Positions 42,401 through 50,652 of a stretch of 59,245 nucleotides of DNA are shown here, in pieces (the stretch's first letter is position 1; each line of letters opens with the position of its first letter). This DNA comes from an uncultured Lachnospiraceae bacterium (GTDB taxonomy: Bacteria > Bacillota > Clostridia > Lachnospirales > Lachnospiraceae): assembly GCA_910587095.1 (NCBI GenBank), contig CAJUMJ010000026.1, forward strand, positions 1-59,245. Reading direction: 5' to 3'. The translations under genes were made by a program, and so were the position numbers. Under the pieces are notes generated by a model. The model saw only the letters and a program-made list of their open reading frames with translations, did not search any database and was not told where the DNA came from.

Positions 42401-45400
42401 CGGTGGCGGAAGGCTCCACCGTGGAGATGATGCCTGACGCCGAAATGGAGTTTACCGTAGCTCCGGCGGCCGGCGCAAGCTTAGCCGATCTGGACGTGGA
42501 GATTCTCGCGGCGGACGGCACGGCCCTTGCGGAGGCAAGTACTCCTGTTGAGAGAAGTACTTTTAAGGATGGCGTTCTCACCGTCCAGACAAAGGCCGGC
42601 GCTGCGAAAGACACGCAGGTGCTGGTAAGCGTTTACAACAAGAACGAAGAAAAAGCAGCAGGCGTTACCGCAAACACCTCTTTGAAGGGCGGTAAGTTCA
42701 CCCTGAAGCTGACGGATCCCCTTGTGAAGAGCGCGGAAGTCAAGGCGGTAACCGCAGTGGCAGGCTCCGGCACCAACAGGGCTGTCAGACTGAGCATGAA
42801 CGTGGACTTCCTCAATAAGAAGAACCTTCCCGCGGCTCCCATAGCGGGTGATTTGTACTACAAAGTAGAACTGACGGCGCCCACAGGCGCACCGGCAGGC
42901 GTGACCGTTATTTCCGGCGCCGACCTGGTTCGGTACGTGAAGGTGGAAGACTATGCGAACCCGGCTAAAACCCTTACCATCCCTGTTGTTGTAAGCAACA
43001 CGGCGGATGACCAGGCAACAGGCACCGTTGCGGATATCGCGGAGATCATCTCCACCACAGCGAAGGTGACCCTGGTACAGTCCCTGAAAGAAGCACCGGC
43101 GGCTGAGGCGGACTATGTGGCAGGCCCGGAAGCGGCTATGAAGGACAGCACCCTCACAACAAAGGCGCCTGTCTACGAGACGAAGCTTTCCGTGAAAGCG
43201 GTAAACGGCGGCGCCGTATTTACCGGCCAGGCGGACGCTGTCGTGGCGAACCCTGCATTTGGCCAGACAACCGCGTATGACACCATCTCTGTCCAGTTTG
43301 TCAACGCAAAGACAGGCGTGTTATACGGAAGCCTGGGCTCCGATGTAAACAACAAAGCTAGCTGGAATAACGATTTCAAAGCATGGGTAGGGGAGGATAA
43401 TTCCATCCATGTGGGTATCACAAACGGACGCATCAACGCGAAGAGCAGCTCCTACAAGGATCTTGGCGTGAAGGTGACAGCGGTTGCTCCCGATGAGAGT
43501 TACGCGGCTTCCGCAATCGTAAAACTGAAACTCCAGCAGGGTATCTATGATGTTGATGTAGACGAGAGCAAGGCGAAGCTTCCCGAGACGCTGTTCAAAG
43601 ACCCGGCGAAGAAGGGCTCCAAGGCATCCGTAAAGATTACCCCTCTCTTAAACGGGGGAAGCAAGGATTACAAGCCCGCGAAATCTACCGTAACCTGGGA
43701 GATTGCACCCGCGGCAGGCAATAACAGCGCCTACGCGAAAGCGGCCCTTGCAGGCGCGAAGCCTCTTGTTTCCGTGAAGAACGGCACGGTTTCCGTAGCG
43801 GCGGATTACCAGGTACAGGCAAAGGAACGTGACAATACATTTACGGTTACCATCCGGGCAAACGACTTTGCCGGCAATGGGGAAACTGTTTATACAACCA
43901 AAGACTTTGAAATCACAGACGAGAAGAACACGATCGGCAGGCTGGTGGTGCTGGATGGGGAGCATAAGGTAAAGAATCCGGAAACACTCACCGCGGAAGA
44001 TTTTGACTACCACGATTACAGTGATCCGGACAACATTACGCTGGATGAAAGCAAATATCTGTATGTTGTGGCATTGAAGGAAGGGACGAAGGAAAAGGAG
44101 CAGTACACCGACGATGATGTCGAAAACTTCCTTCCCGTAACCTTTAAGTCAGGCAACGCAAAGGCACTGGCTGTAGATAATGCGAGCGGCCTGCTTACTT
44201 TCGCAAAACCCGCCGACAAGATCAAGATCACGGCGAACACCGTGGACGGCGGCAAGGCTCCTAAGATGGAACTGGTCATCAACGTGAAGCCTTACAAGCA
44301 GGTTGGCCTGTATATCGTGGGCGCCGATGAGGATCATGGCCCTGACGAGACGGATATCCACTACTCCGGCGGCAGCAACCAGATGTACTATCTCTACGCC
44401 CACTACGCTGCGGACGAGAACGTATGGCACGGCCTCACTGAGTACAAGAACCTCAAAGTTGCCGTGAAGGGCGGCAAGTTCCTGGCAAATAAGAACTTTG
44501 CGAAAACACCCGGCAGCAACTACATGGGTTCCGCGGTAGTTGTCACGGATAAGAGCGGCAAGGCGACCATCACCGTGACGGATACCGCAAACAAGGATAA
44601 GGCTACAAACAGCAAAGTGTACACCATCACCAACGACAGCAACAGCGCTGTGAAGGCACCTTCCATCAAGCTCTATGACCCGAAGAAGGTGGCAGCCGAC
44701 ACAGAGAAAATCACCTGGCAGGTGACGGATAAGAACAACGACAACTACGCAGGCAGCTATGTGAAGCTGACACCTGACTTTACGGTGACCGCTTCTAACC
44801 CGGCATACAGCTATGTCGGAGCAAAAGGAACCATCTTAAAGATCGATGAGAACGGCCGGTTTACTCTGGATAAAGCCATTGAGTACGAAGGCGCTTACAA
44901 GATGATCGCTACCGTGGGCACCATGGCAAACGGCGCGTTCGTCGCTTCCACAAAGGATGTGAAGCTTAACTTCAGCATCCCTGTGAAGAAAATGAAAACC
45001 AACCTGACCGTAAAGGGCAGCGTGACTCTGGATGAGAAGGGCGCGTCCTGGGCAGTGATCGATGTGAAATCCGATTATAATTATGAGATTTCCGAAGCCA
45101 TGAACGTGATCAAGAAGACACAGGACAAGGACGATCACACCAACGAGTTTACCAGATATTTTGAGGTAGGCACGATCAAGAACAGGAACAACAGAATCAT
45201 TGCTTACACCCTCGGCTTAAAGGACGACCTCACCGCGGAGGAGCTTGCCTATATCACCTCCAAGGAGGCAAAGGACGACTGCACCGGTTACATTACCGTC
45301 TCCAACGGTTATGGACAGATGGGTAACCTTACTGGCAGATATAACACCAGGGACGTGCAGGTGAAGGTTTCCTTCAAGGCAGGCAAGTACAGCCTCACAG

Positions 45401-48006
45401 GAGCAACCGTATTCTCAAACGGCGCGACAAAGGCGCCTGCTACGGCAACCGTGAAGCTGATGAACGGCAAGAGCCATGAATATGCCGCGCTGGTCGGAAT
45501 CGATGTGACGGACGACAAGGGCTTTGCAAAGACAGTTGGATTTAACGAGGTGGAAGGAAGCGCGGATGAGGGCGATATCGTCATCACAAGCGATACGGCG
45601 GAGTTAGCGCCCGGCAAGTACACCGTGAAGCTGATTGTTGTACCCCAGGATTCCAAGTACGTAAAGTGGGACGGCAAGAACTGGATTTATGTCAATGACA
45701 AGGTAGAAGGCGGCAAACCTCTGACCCAGGCGGAGCTGATCGCAAAGGCAGGTATCCCTGTCAGCGCGAAGATCGACGTGAAGGCAGTGGACAGCAAAAA
45801 CGCGGTTAAGGCGAAGAACCTTAGCGTAACGCTCACCGCTAAAGATTATGTGCAGAAAGACGAGAAGGGCGCATACCTTGGCAAGTATGTCGTAGATGTG
45901 CCTTACACCATGATCGCGGACGGCGCTGACATCGCAAGCGCAGCCGTAAACCTGAAGAACGCGGAAGGCGCTGACCAGAACGAAATCGGCGCGGATAAGG
46001 AAAAACTGGTTACCGCTGAAAGGCTGACCGTGAAAGATGAGGATAACAAGGACGTAGACGTTATCAGACTCAGCGTGAGCAAGAAAGCGCTGAACCTTCT
46101 GAACGACGAAGTGGTGAAGACGCCCAGCGCGAAGGTACTTACCAACTACGGCAAGAAGCTGAAAGTGCCCGTAACCGTGAAGTACACAAACGGCGTGACA
46201 ACGGAGGATACCTTAAACTTCAACGTTACCATGCCAAAGGCAAGACCCATGGATTTCGCGGCAGTACAGACGAGCCTGGGTGAAAACAAGGCCCTGATCG
46301 AGAAGATCCAGACAAGTCTTCTCAGCGATGCACAGTCCGTATTGACAGATTTGATGGAAAAGGTAAGCGGCAAGGCGGAGAGCCTCATTCCGGCGGATAC
46401 CGATGTGGCGGTAAGCTATGAACTTACGAAGAAGTATCTGAACGACGGCGAAGAGGTAGCAGAAGGAGAGTTGTCAGACACAGCGGCATACGATGAAATC
46501 ATGACGGCAGGCAAGGCGAAGATTACCCTCACCCTGACAGATGTTTCCAAGGCTAAAGATAACACAGCGGATGTAAGCTTTACTTACACCCTCGGCATGA
46601 ACGCGGCAAGTAACGACGTGCAGGATGCAGTGAGCGCAATCGAGGCACTTAGTGACCTGACGTTCGAGAACGAAACAACCGCGGCAAGCCTCCTTGCTGA
46701 AATCAAAGAAGCCGAAACCGTGAAGCCTTACCTGGATCCGAGAAAGGGACACCTCTCGGTTAAGATAGTGAGCTTCGAAAAGGATCCCGCAACGACGAAG
46801 GCAGCCGGAACCATCACTGCTGAAATTCAGGTGAAGGATCTGGTTACCGGTGAGAGTGAGAAGGCTACGGTTAATGGCACGATAAGCCAGTTGAGCTCCC
46901 TGAGCGAAGCGAAAGAAGCAGTTGCAGGCTTGTTTGACAACGATACCAAGGTACAGGCATTTGTAGATAAGAGCAGCGGACAGGAAGCTGTCATGAAAGA
47001 GCTTATCAAGAAAGCGGCTGTTGAGGCGGCAAACAACAAAGCCATCACCATTGACTTTAAGGCTGATACAGATACGGTCAAAGGATGGGACTACAAAGCT
47101 CCAAAGGCGGCTACCGAAGACGGAGGGACGGAAACCTCCAGAGCAGCGGCGGAAGCTGGAAGCCTGAAGTTTACACTTGTTCTGACAAAACCTCAGGATG
47201 ACGGAAACGGAAGCAGAAGCATGTCAGTTACTGTGGAATTGAAATCAATTTCCGAGACAAATGCCGGGAAATATGTTTCCCTGGCAGACGCTAAGGCAAA
47301 GATCGAAGCTAAGGTAACTGATGGGACAGATGACAAGAGCCTGTCAACGCTCGTTGCAACAGCAACTACCCCGAACGATGCGGATGCAATCAAGACGGCG
47401 ATCGAAGGCGAACTTGACAAGACAATTAAAACAGATGCCAGCAAGGAGATCATCGGCTATAGCTGGGCATGGGCGAAGAAAACCGGCGAGGATGGCAAAG
47501 AGGTTGATGACTTTACCTACACACCTGCAACGCAGGAGAACAACGGTAAGATTTCCTTCAAACTTGAGCTGACTCTGGAAGGCGCGAAGGAAGCGGGCAT
47601 GACCTCCGGCGTGACGGAGACTATCACCGTAACCGATGCGGAAGTGGTAGATAAGGCCGACAAATACCAGACTGCAGAGGAGTTAAAGGCGAAGATCGAA
47701 GCGATCGGAACCACAACCGCTCCGATTAAAGCGGCAACAGTCCCGACAGATGCTACAACAGCTAAAACAGCTCTGGAAAATGCAATCAAAGAAGTGAACA
47801 AGGCAGACCCCGCAGTGACGGTAACAGTGGAAAATGTTGCAGCGGCTGAGGGTGTTACGGGAACAACCTTCGAAGCTTCCGAAGACGGTGCTACCGGAGC
47901 ATACAAAAACGTGAAGATCACCATCGGTACAGGCGAAAGTGCAGTCGAATTTACACATGATTTCAACTTCGCAAAGCAGGAAGATAGTTCAAGTTCAGGA
48001 TCATAA
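39424..48006 (+). CDS. Giant secreted surface protein A (expressed copy)
   Basis: This 2860-aa protein is probably the largest product of the region. It has a classic signal peptide (MKKVLKKFNRTLSIMLAVAM..., cleavage near VLA-AEV, residue 35). An acidic Pro/Glu/Thr stalk (about residues 36-135, repeats of the EEPENPE type) follows. The rest is a beta-rich, Lys/Asp/Ala/Thr-rich body resembling tandem Ig-like or adhesin modules. The C-terminus is Ser/Gly-rich (SSSSGS) and has no LPxTG, no SLH domain and no terminal membrane helix. It is homologous to gene B at 50653-59124 through most of the body, from TAEVIF near residue 180 onward. The adhesin role is inferred from architecture. The ribosome site AGGAGG is about 12 bases from the ATG. 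Confidence 0.85.
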   Translation: MKKVLKKFNRTLSIMLAVAMVLTMVPQTTMPVLAAEVEASEDEAEPTTTVEEGTNEDESADAGETITDPENEPDEEETTEPEEPAEPENPEPTEEPETSENPEESEEPENPENPEVEAPEETEEPEEEVVEPTIDATLPEETPAEEPSDGVLDGSGADINAVVDTASEITVEYKNDPESDETSDTAEVIFLGGCVSSEGKLAEGRDLRFKVEPSAGRYVTKVEHQIGDAAAGTTITATNGVYSVAKASFVKGSGETAEALSGKIIVTTKAVNYKISFDAGDSVADSYKIYAVVAKSESDETEVIDSTEVSGAVDIAYVESKKFALVLTDKDGTVENKLESITLGGGEITPEETALNKKNDAENADKTACYVFTVEPSKAGSLGDTTENDKAASVNVKVVAKAKLTVEFSGDNANSTVAAGTEADGVIAYKDGKFGTDSTFVEDDAESLAKSLAFKVSANENYKITGVTAKATTDADQEGTDVAVVPGTPGDDGAVEYKIALSGVGAFSVDTTLTISIAAELDTEKDTVHTINFKNKDGNAPAHAAITHGSGSASDELKNNSLVVSGDSYKIKVDPEEGYELAKGTKTEGEGKNDDKYVVTVVENRKYPAIAGEGGAAEATKTVTKEEEAVTADGAQELTLTLKGKDSFADTDSAQRDYVVTSVDVIIDTNVVKNDGEKIVHFDDQLRAGYTITTTGVILDEEAEEGKEEDTWVIPEGVDILTFTVASTREPAVTVGSNAVTGTAAEGVYTYDIPAMALTEGSTAEIVIDAKAALAQKDVKVKVEASDVTVKYNDTEENLSGSTADKDDYYTLSTKPEEGSEITLAFVPKPGVVINTVSYEMGEATGSATPGKDGSVTLELTVADNINIVVDSVSDYRVVLTGKDGEELAQEGNAYVANYTDTDISIGVEKAGEAYEEDLYDVVVKDGDKTAATEAAVSGASATIAKIDKSEYGKDLTIEVYLNKSKKYTTTLKTNVVSDTVSVTRMVNGKAAAVAEGSTVEMMPDAEMEFTVAPAAGASLADLDVEILAADGTALAEASTPVERSTFKDGVLTVQTKAGAAKDTQVLVSVYNKNEEKAAGVTANTSLKGGKFTLKLTDPLVKSAEVKAVTAVAGSGTNRAVRLSMNVDFLNKKNLPAAPIAGDLYYKVELTAPTGAPAGVTVISGADLVRYVKVEDYANPAKTLTIPVVVSNTADDQATGTVADIAEIISTTAKVTLVQSLKEAPAAEADYVAGPEAAMKDSTLTTKAPVYETKLSVKAVNGGAVFTGQADAVVANPAFGQTTAYDTISVQFVNAKTGVLYGSLGSDVNNKASWNNDFKAWVGEDNSIHVGITNGRINAKSSSYKDLGVKVTAVAPDESYAASAIVKLKLQQGIYDVDVDESKAKLPETLFKDPAKKGSKASVKITPLLNGGSKDYKPAKSTVTWEIAPAAGNNSAYAKAALAGAKPLVSVKNGTVSVAADYQVQAKERDNTFTVTIRANDFAGNGETVYTTKDFEITDEKNTIGRLVVLDGEHKVKNPETLTAEDFDYHDYSDPDNITLDESKYLYVVALKEGTKEKEQYTDDDVENFLPVTFKSGNAKALAVDNASGLLTFAKPADKIKITANTVDGGKAPKMELVINVKPYKQVGLYIVGADEDHGPDETDIHYSGGSNQMYYLYAHYAADENVWHGLTEYKNLKVAVKGGKFLANKNFAKTPGSNYMGSAVVVTDKSGKATITVTDTANKDKATNSKVYTITNDSNSAVKAPSIKLYDPKKVAADTEKITWQVTDKNNDNYAGSYVKLTPDFTVTASNPAYSYVGAKGTILKIDENGRFTLDKAIEYEGAYKMIATVGTMANGAFVASTKDVKLNFSIPVKKMKTNLTVKGSVTLDEKGASWAVIDVKSDYNYEISEAMNVIKKTQDKDDHTNEFTRYFEVGTIKNRNNRIIAYTLGLKDDLTAEELAYITSKEAKDDCTGYITVSNGYGQMGNLTGRYNTRDVQVKVSFKAGKYSLTGATVFSNGATKAPATATVKLMNGKSHEYAALVGIDVTDDKGFAKTVGFNEVEGSADEGDIVITSDTAELAPGKYTVKLIVVPQDSKYVKWDGKNWIYVNDKVEGGKPLTQAELIAKAGIPVSAKIDVKAVDSKNAVKAKNLSVTLTAKDYVQKDEKGAYLGKYVVDVPYTMIADGADIASAAVNLKNAEGADQNEIGADKEKLVTAERLTVKDEDNKDVDVIRLSVSKKALNLLNDEVVKTPSAKVLTNYGKKLKVPVTVKYTNGVTTEDTLNFNVTMPKARPMDFAAVQTSLGENKALIEKIQTSLLSDAQSVLTDLMEKVSGKAESLIPADTDVAVSYELTKKYLNDGEEVAEGELSDTAAYDEIMTAGKAKITLTLTDVSKAKDNTADVSFTYTLGMNAASNDVQDAVSAIEALSDLTFENETTAASLLAEIKEAETVKPYLDPRKGHLSVKIVSFEKDPATTKAAGTITAEIQVKDLVTGESEKATVNGTISQLSSLSEAKEAVAGLFDNDTKVQAFVDKSSGQEAVMKELIKKAAVEAANNKAITIDFKADTDTVKGWDYKAPKAATEDGGTETSRAAAEAGSLKFTLVLTKPQDDGNGSRSMSVTVELKSISETNAGKYVSLADAKAKIEAKVTDGTDDKSLSTLVATATTPNDADAIKTAIEGELDKTIKTDASKEIIGYSWAWAKKTGEDGKEVDDFTYTPATQENNGKISFKLELTLEGAKEAGMTSGVTETITVTDAEVVDKADKYQTAEELKAKIEAIGTTTAPIKAATVPTDATTAKTALENAIKEVNKADPAVTVTVENVAAAEGVTGTTFEASEDGATGAYKNVKITIGTGESAVEFTHDFNFAKQEDSSSSGS
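39809..39893. repeat. Left inverted repeat at the stalk/body junction (IR-L)
   Basis: The 85 bases match 59042-59126 in inverted orientation at 79 positions: TTGTGGAGCCCACAATTGAC (20 identical), 8 variable bases, 44 identical, one mismatch, 12 identical. Identity ends abruptly on the left (stalk side) and fades on the right into the diverged body. The first bases are an inverted repeat TTGTGG-AGC-CCACAA. The block encodes VEPTID to GSGAD. Confidence 0.9.
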
Positions 48007-48060
48007 AGCTGAGATTTAACGAAAGATTTCCTGTATAACGATGATTAGGGAATTACCCGG

Positions 48061-48091
48061 AAAAAACCACCGTGTTTTGCGGTGGTTTTTT
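48061..48091 (+). terminator. Terminator of giant gene A
   Basis: AAAAAACCACCG (48061-48072) pairs with CGGTGGTTTTTT (48080-48091) and ends in a U run, 55 bases after the stop codon. Confidence 0.88.
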
Positions 48092-48319
48092 CGTGTGCGG
48101 GTGTGATATACTCTCGGAATCTCTTTTGCACCTGCCTTTGTGCAGATTTTCCGCCATATGCACATAAAGTTATGCTCATCTGGCAAAAAATCATCTCAAC
48201 AAAATCAGGCACAAAGAAACGCCATAAGCGAAAGTATATTGTGGAGAACAGGAGGACATTTTTTTGCGCGGTATTACGCAGTATTTACGCAGCATTTACG
48301 CAACGCGCTATTTTAATAA
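48092..48319. other. Non-coding stretch upstream of tmk
   Basis: Apart from the short tandem repeat at 48271-48302, I see no gene or RNA here. The open frame 48082-48354 overlaps the terminator and the tmk promoter and has no ribosome site. Confidence 0.5.
48271..48302. repeat. Three imperfect 11-mer tandem repeats
   Basis: GTATTACGCA, GTATTTACGCA and GCATTTACGCA follow each other directly, 18 bases upstream of the tmk -35 box. They could be an operator for a small regulator or a slippage product. Confidence 0.5.
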
Positions 48320-48348
48320 TTGGAATTTTAGTACAAACCTGTTATAAT
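48320..48348 (+). promoter_or_regulatory. tmk promoter
   Basis: TTGGAA (48320-48325), a 17-base spacer and a perfect TATAAT (48343-48348) precede tmk by about 125 bases. Confidence 0.75.
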
Positions 48349-48474
48349 GAATAACGGATTTTGTGTGAAAACGCAATCCGCAATGTCGGCCATATTGACA
48401 GGTTCCGCGCCATGTGCTATGCGGACGTCTTATGGAATCCATAACAAAAAAGAATCAGGAGAGGTTTCAACAGT

Positions 48475-49125
48475 ATGAGGAATGAGCAGAGACGGACACA
48501 AGTCGATAGAGGAAAATTTATCGTATTTGAAGGAATAGATGGGAGCGGAAAGAGCACGCAGATCCAATTGTTGACGGAACGGTTAAAGAAAGAGGGCATT
48601 TACTGTTACACGACGATGGAGCCCACCGATTCTCCCATCGGATCACTGATCCACCAGATTATGACAGGCAGAATAAAAACGGATAACAAGGCGATAGCCG
48701 CGCTGTTTGTGGCCGACCGGATGGATCACCTGCTCAATGACGTGAACGGTATTGTGGCAAAGATTTCCGAGGGCACAACGGTGATTTCGGACAGGTATTA
48801 CTTTTCCTCATACGCTTATCACAGCATCGACATGCCTATGGATTGGGTGATTCAGGCCAATGAGCTGAACAGAAACCTTTTACAGCCGACCGTCTCTCTC
48901 TTTATCGATGTTGATCCCGATATCGCAATTAAGAGAATCGCCCAAAACAGGGTACACCAGGAATTGTTTGAGAAAAAATCGAGATTGGTGAGAGTCCGTG
49001 AAAAATACTACGAGGCGTTTAAAAAGTTAGAGGATGTCGAAAATGTCATTATCGTGGACGGGAATCAGTCCCAGGAAGTGATAGCGGAGGAAATCTGGTC
49101 AAAAATAGGCGGGTATTTTATATAA
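48475..49125 (+). CDS. tmk: Thymidylate kinase
   Basis: Tmk phosphorylates dTMP to dTDP, an essential step of dTTP synthesis. The 216-aa protein has the P-loop GIDGSGKST (20-28), the DRY motif in ISDRYYFSSYAY and a LID region (AQNRVHQELFEKKSRL). The ATG at 48475 has an AGGAGAGG site. The gene has its own promoter and terminator and lies between two giant convergent paralogues, an unusual location for an essential gene. Confidence 0.95.
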   Translation: MRNEQRRTQVDRGKFIVFEGIDGSGKSTQIQLLTERLKKEGIYCYTTMEPTDSPIGSLIHQIMTGRIKTDNKAIAALFVADRMDHLLNDVNGIVAKISEGTTVISDRYYFSSYAYHSIDMPMDWVIQANELNRNLLQPTVSLFIDVDPDIAIKRIAQNRVHQELFEKKSRLVRVREKYYEAFKKLEDVENVIIVDGNQSQEVIAEEIWSKIGGYFI

Positions 49126-49156
49126 TAAGAAATTGCGACAGTGTAAAACATGCAAG

Positions 49157-49301
49157 GAGAATGCGAAGCATTCTCAGAGTTTGCCGCAGTCATACTCTTA
49201 ATGTCCGCTGCCGGGCGACGATTTTTTATCACTGTTGCTTTTTTTCAGTTGCTGTCATTAAAGTTCAATGAACATGATCCGCTTACCTGTCCGCGACAGG
49301 T
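49157..49301. repeat. Hairpin run after tmk
   Basis: GAGAATGC-GAA-GCATTCTC (49157-49175) and ACCTGTC-CGC-GACAGGT (49285-49301) are perfect short hairpins with three-base loops, separated by an imperfect pairing of CTTAATG with CATTAAAG. The style resembles the runs at 5629-5740 and 23602-23785. There is no gene in the 332 bases between tmk and the Rpn gene. Confidence 0.5.
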
Positions 49302-49365
49302 TCGCTTTAAGTGAGTATCTTTTGAAAAATAGTATACTATGATTACATGAAATAACATATCTAAG

Positions 49366-49405
49366 AAAAAACCACTCCGTCGGATTATCTGCGGGGTGGT
49401 TTTTT
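49366..49405. terminator. Bidirectional terminator between tmk and the Rpn gene
   Basis: AAAAAACCACTCC (49366-49378) and GGGTGGTTTTTT (49394-49405) pair, giving U runs on both strands. It separates convergent transcripts. Confidence 0.85.
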
Positions 49406-49457
49406 GAATACTATGAGATTGATATGTGAGCCATTGGCCCTTGCAGGACTTTTCAGC

Positions 49458-50258
49458 TTACATGTTCTCAGGTAAAAGTTCGACCATAAGCTGCATTTGG
49501 AAATCCCTGTCTTTAATAGCGCGCTTCAGATCATCCATCCTATTTGATTCTATAAGAATAGAATGGAGAGTATTGATGCGGGTTTCGCCTTCGATTCTGC
49601 CTTCGTTACGTTCTTCCATCGCAATCCTTTTCATAATATCACACATGGCCTGATATCCCTCCTCTGTTTCTTTATACCGGCGTTTCCTGCCGGATGTGAC
49701 GGGGAATTTACTGCTGTATGCCGCGTCGTCAACAAATACTTCCATCAGCTCCGATACTTCGGAGCCGTCTTTCACTTTTGCATTGACGTAAACTTCTTCA
49801 AATCCATTATCGACAACTTTCCCGGTTTCCCTTATGACACGTTCTACATGGTACAGAGAGCGATTCCCGTTAAAGATGTCAAAGCGGGAGATAAATACGA
49901 CGCAGACGTCGGGGATATTCTCGAACTTCTCACCGGGGTCGGTGAGGTTAGTCGTGAGGATCGCGCCGTTGTAGCGAACGCGGCGCTGATGGTCTGTGTC
50001 ATCCGATTTTTGTACCTCGATGTTCACTTTGCGCCCATCCCCAAGGACACATTTGGCGTCAAGGATCACGGATCGTCCCTGCGGATTTGTTCCGGCATAT
50101 TGGGGTGTGGACTCCAATACCGAAAGCCCTGGATCCGACAGTATCACCCGCAGGATTTCTTCGCAGAAATCTTTATCCTCCGCCATTGTACGAAACATCA
50201 AGTCGTCAATGGGATTTAGTTTCTTTGCTTCTTCGCGTATTTTTGCCTTATTGCTCAT
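49458..50258 (-). CDS. Rpn family recombination-promoting nuclease / PD-(D/E)XK transposase-like protein
   Basis: This 266-aa protein has the architecture of the Rpn/YhgA-like family. It shows an N-terminal NPIDDLMFRTMAEDKDFCEEIL segment, a PD-(D/E)XK nuclease core seen as VILDAKCVLGDGRKVNIEVQKSD, and a C-terminal Glu/Arg-rich helix with EGRIEGETR. In E. coli, Rpn proteins promote RecA-independent recombination and cut DNA. In Clostridia such genes are often multicopy and linked to genome plasticity. It has its own promoter and an AAGGA site. Its location between two recombining paralogues is suggestive, but a role in the switch is not shown. Confidence 0.85.
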   Translation of the reverse strand: MSNKAKIREEAKKLNPIDDLMFRTMAEDKDFCEEILRVILSDPGLSVLESTPQYAGTNPQGRSVILDAKCVLGDGRKVNIEVQKSDDTDHQRRVRYNGAILTTNLTDPGEKFENIPDVCVVFISRFDIFNGNRSLYHVERVIRETGKVVDNGFEEVYVNAKVKDGSEVSELMEVFVDDAAYSSKFPVTSGRKRRYKETEEGYQAMCDIMKRIAMEERNEGRIEGETRINTLHSILIESNRMDDLKRAIKDRDFQMQLMVELLPENM

Positions 50259-50305
50259 GTCTGTTCCTTGATCTGTATTCTCAGCAAAAACCTGCTGTTA
50301 AACAT

Positions 50306-50333
50306 AGTATACCATTTTTCAGCGGATACTCAA
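50306..50333 (-). promoter_or_regulatory. Promoter of the Rpn gene
   Basis: On the minus strand TTGAGT (50333-50328) and TATACT (50311-50306) are separated by 16 bases, about 50 bases before the ATG at 50258. Confidence 0.6.
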
Positions 50334-50382
50334 TATAAAGTTTACGTTTTCACACTGCTATATTGGTACTGCTTTCCATATC

Positions 50383-50499
50383 CATGCCAGGTGCTTGCCG
50401 TATAGCGTCGGAGCCGGCGCCAAAACGCGCGCCCTTTCGTCTTTTTTGAACATCAGTTGTTGCAATTCACACCGAAATAGTTGCAATTAGATGCGAAAT
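50383..50499. mobile_element. Decayed relative of the MITE-like element
   Basis: Two blocks match 17693-17849 in the same order. GCGTCGGAGCC(G/A)GCGCCAAAA is at 50405-50425 and 17731-17751. A 33-base block from CATCAGTTGTTGCAATTCAC to ATAGTTG is identical at 50451-50483 and 17777-17809. The right terminal repeat is missing and the left end is uncertain. Together with the Rpn promoter and the gene B terminator it fills the 394-base gap from 50259 to 50652. Confidence 0.65.
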
Positions 50500-50525
50500 T
50501 TTACAAAAATCCTTACCTTCATGAG

Positions 50526-50575
50526 AAAAAAAGAAGCGCCGCTCCATAGCTCTTTTTCAGCTACTTTGCGGCGCT
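50526..50575 (-). terminator. Terminator of giant gene B
   Basis: Read on the minus strand, AGCGCCGC and GCGGCGCT pair, with an inner TAGCT/AGCTA stem, and are followed by a run of seven T. It lies about 80 bases after the stop at 50653. Confidence 0.8.
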
Positions 50576-50652
50576 CCTCCTACATAACTCTCATTTCATT
50601 CTCACTTCATTTCCGAATGTCTCGTCAGGCATTCTCCTGTTTCGACGGCTTT

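Noticed and set aside
48082..48354. 90-codon ORF before tmk
   Set aside because: It begins inside the gene A terminator and runs through the tmk promoter; Cys-rich shadow-like composition.
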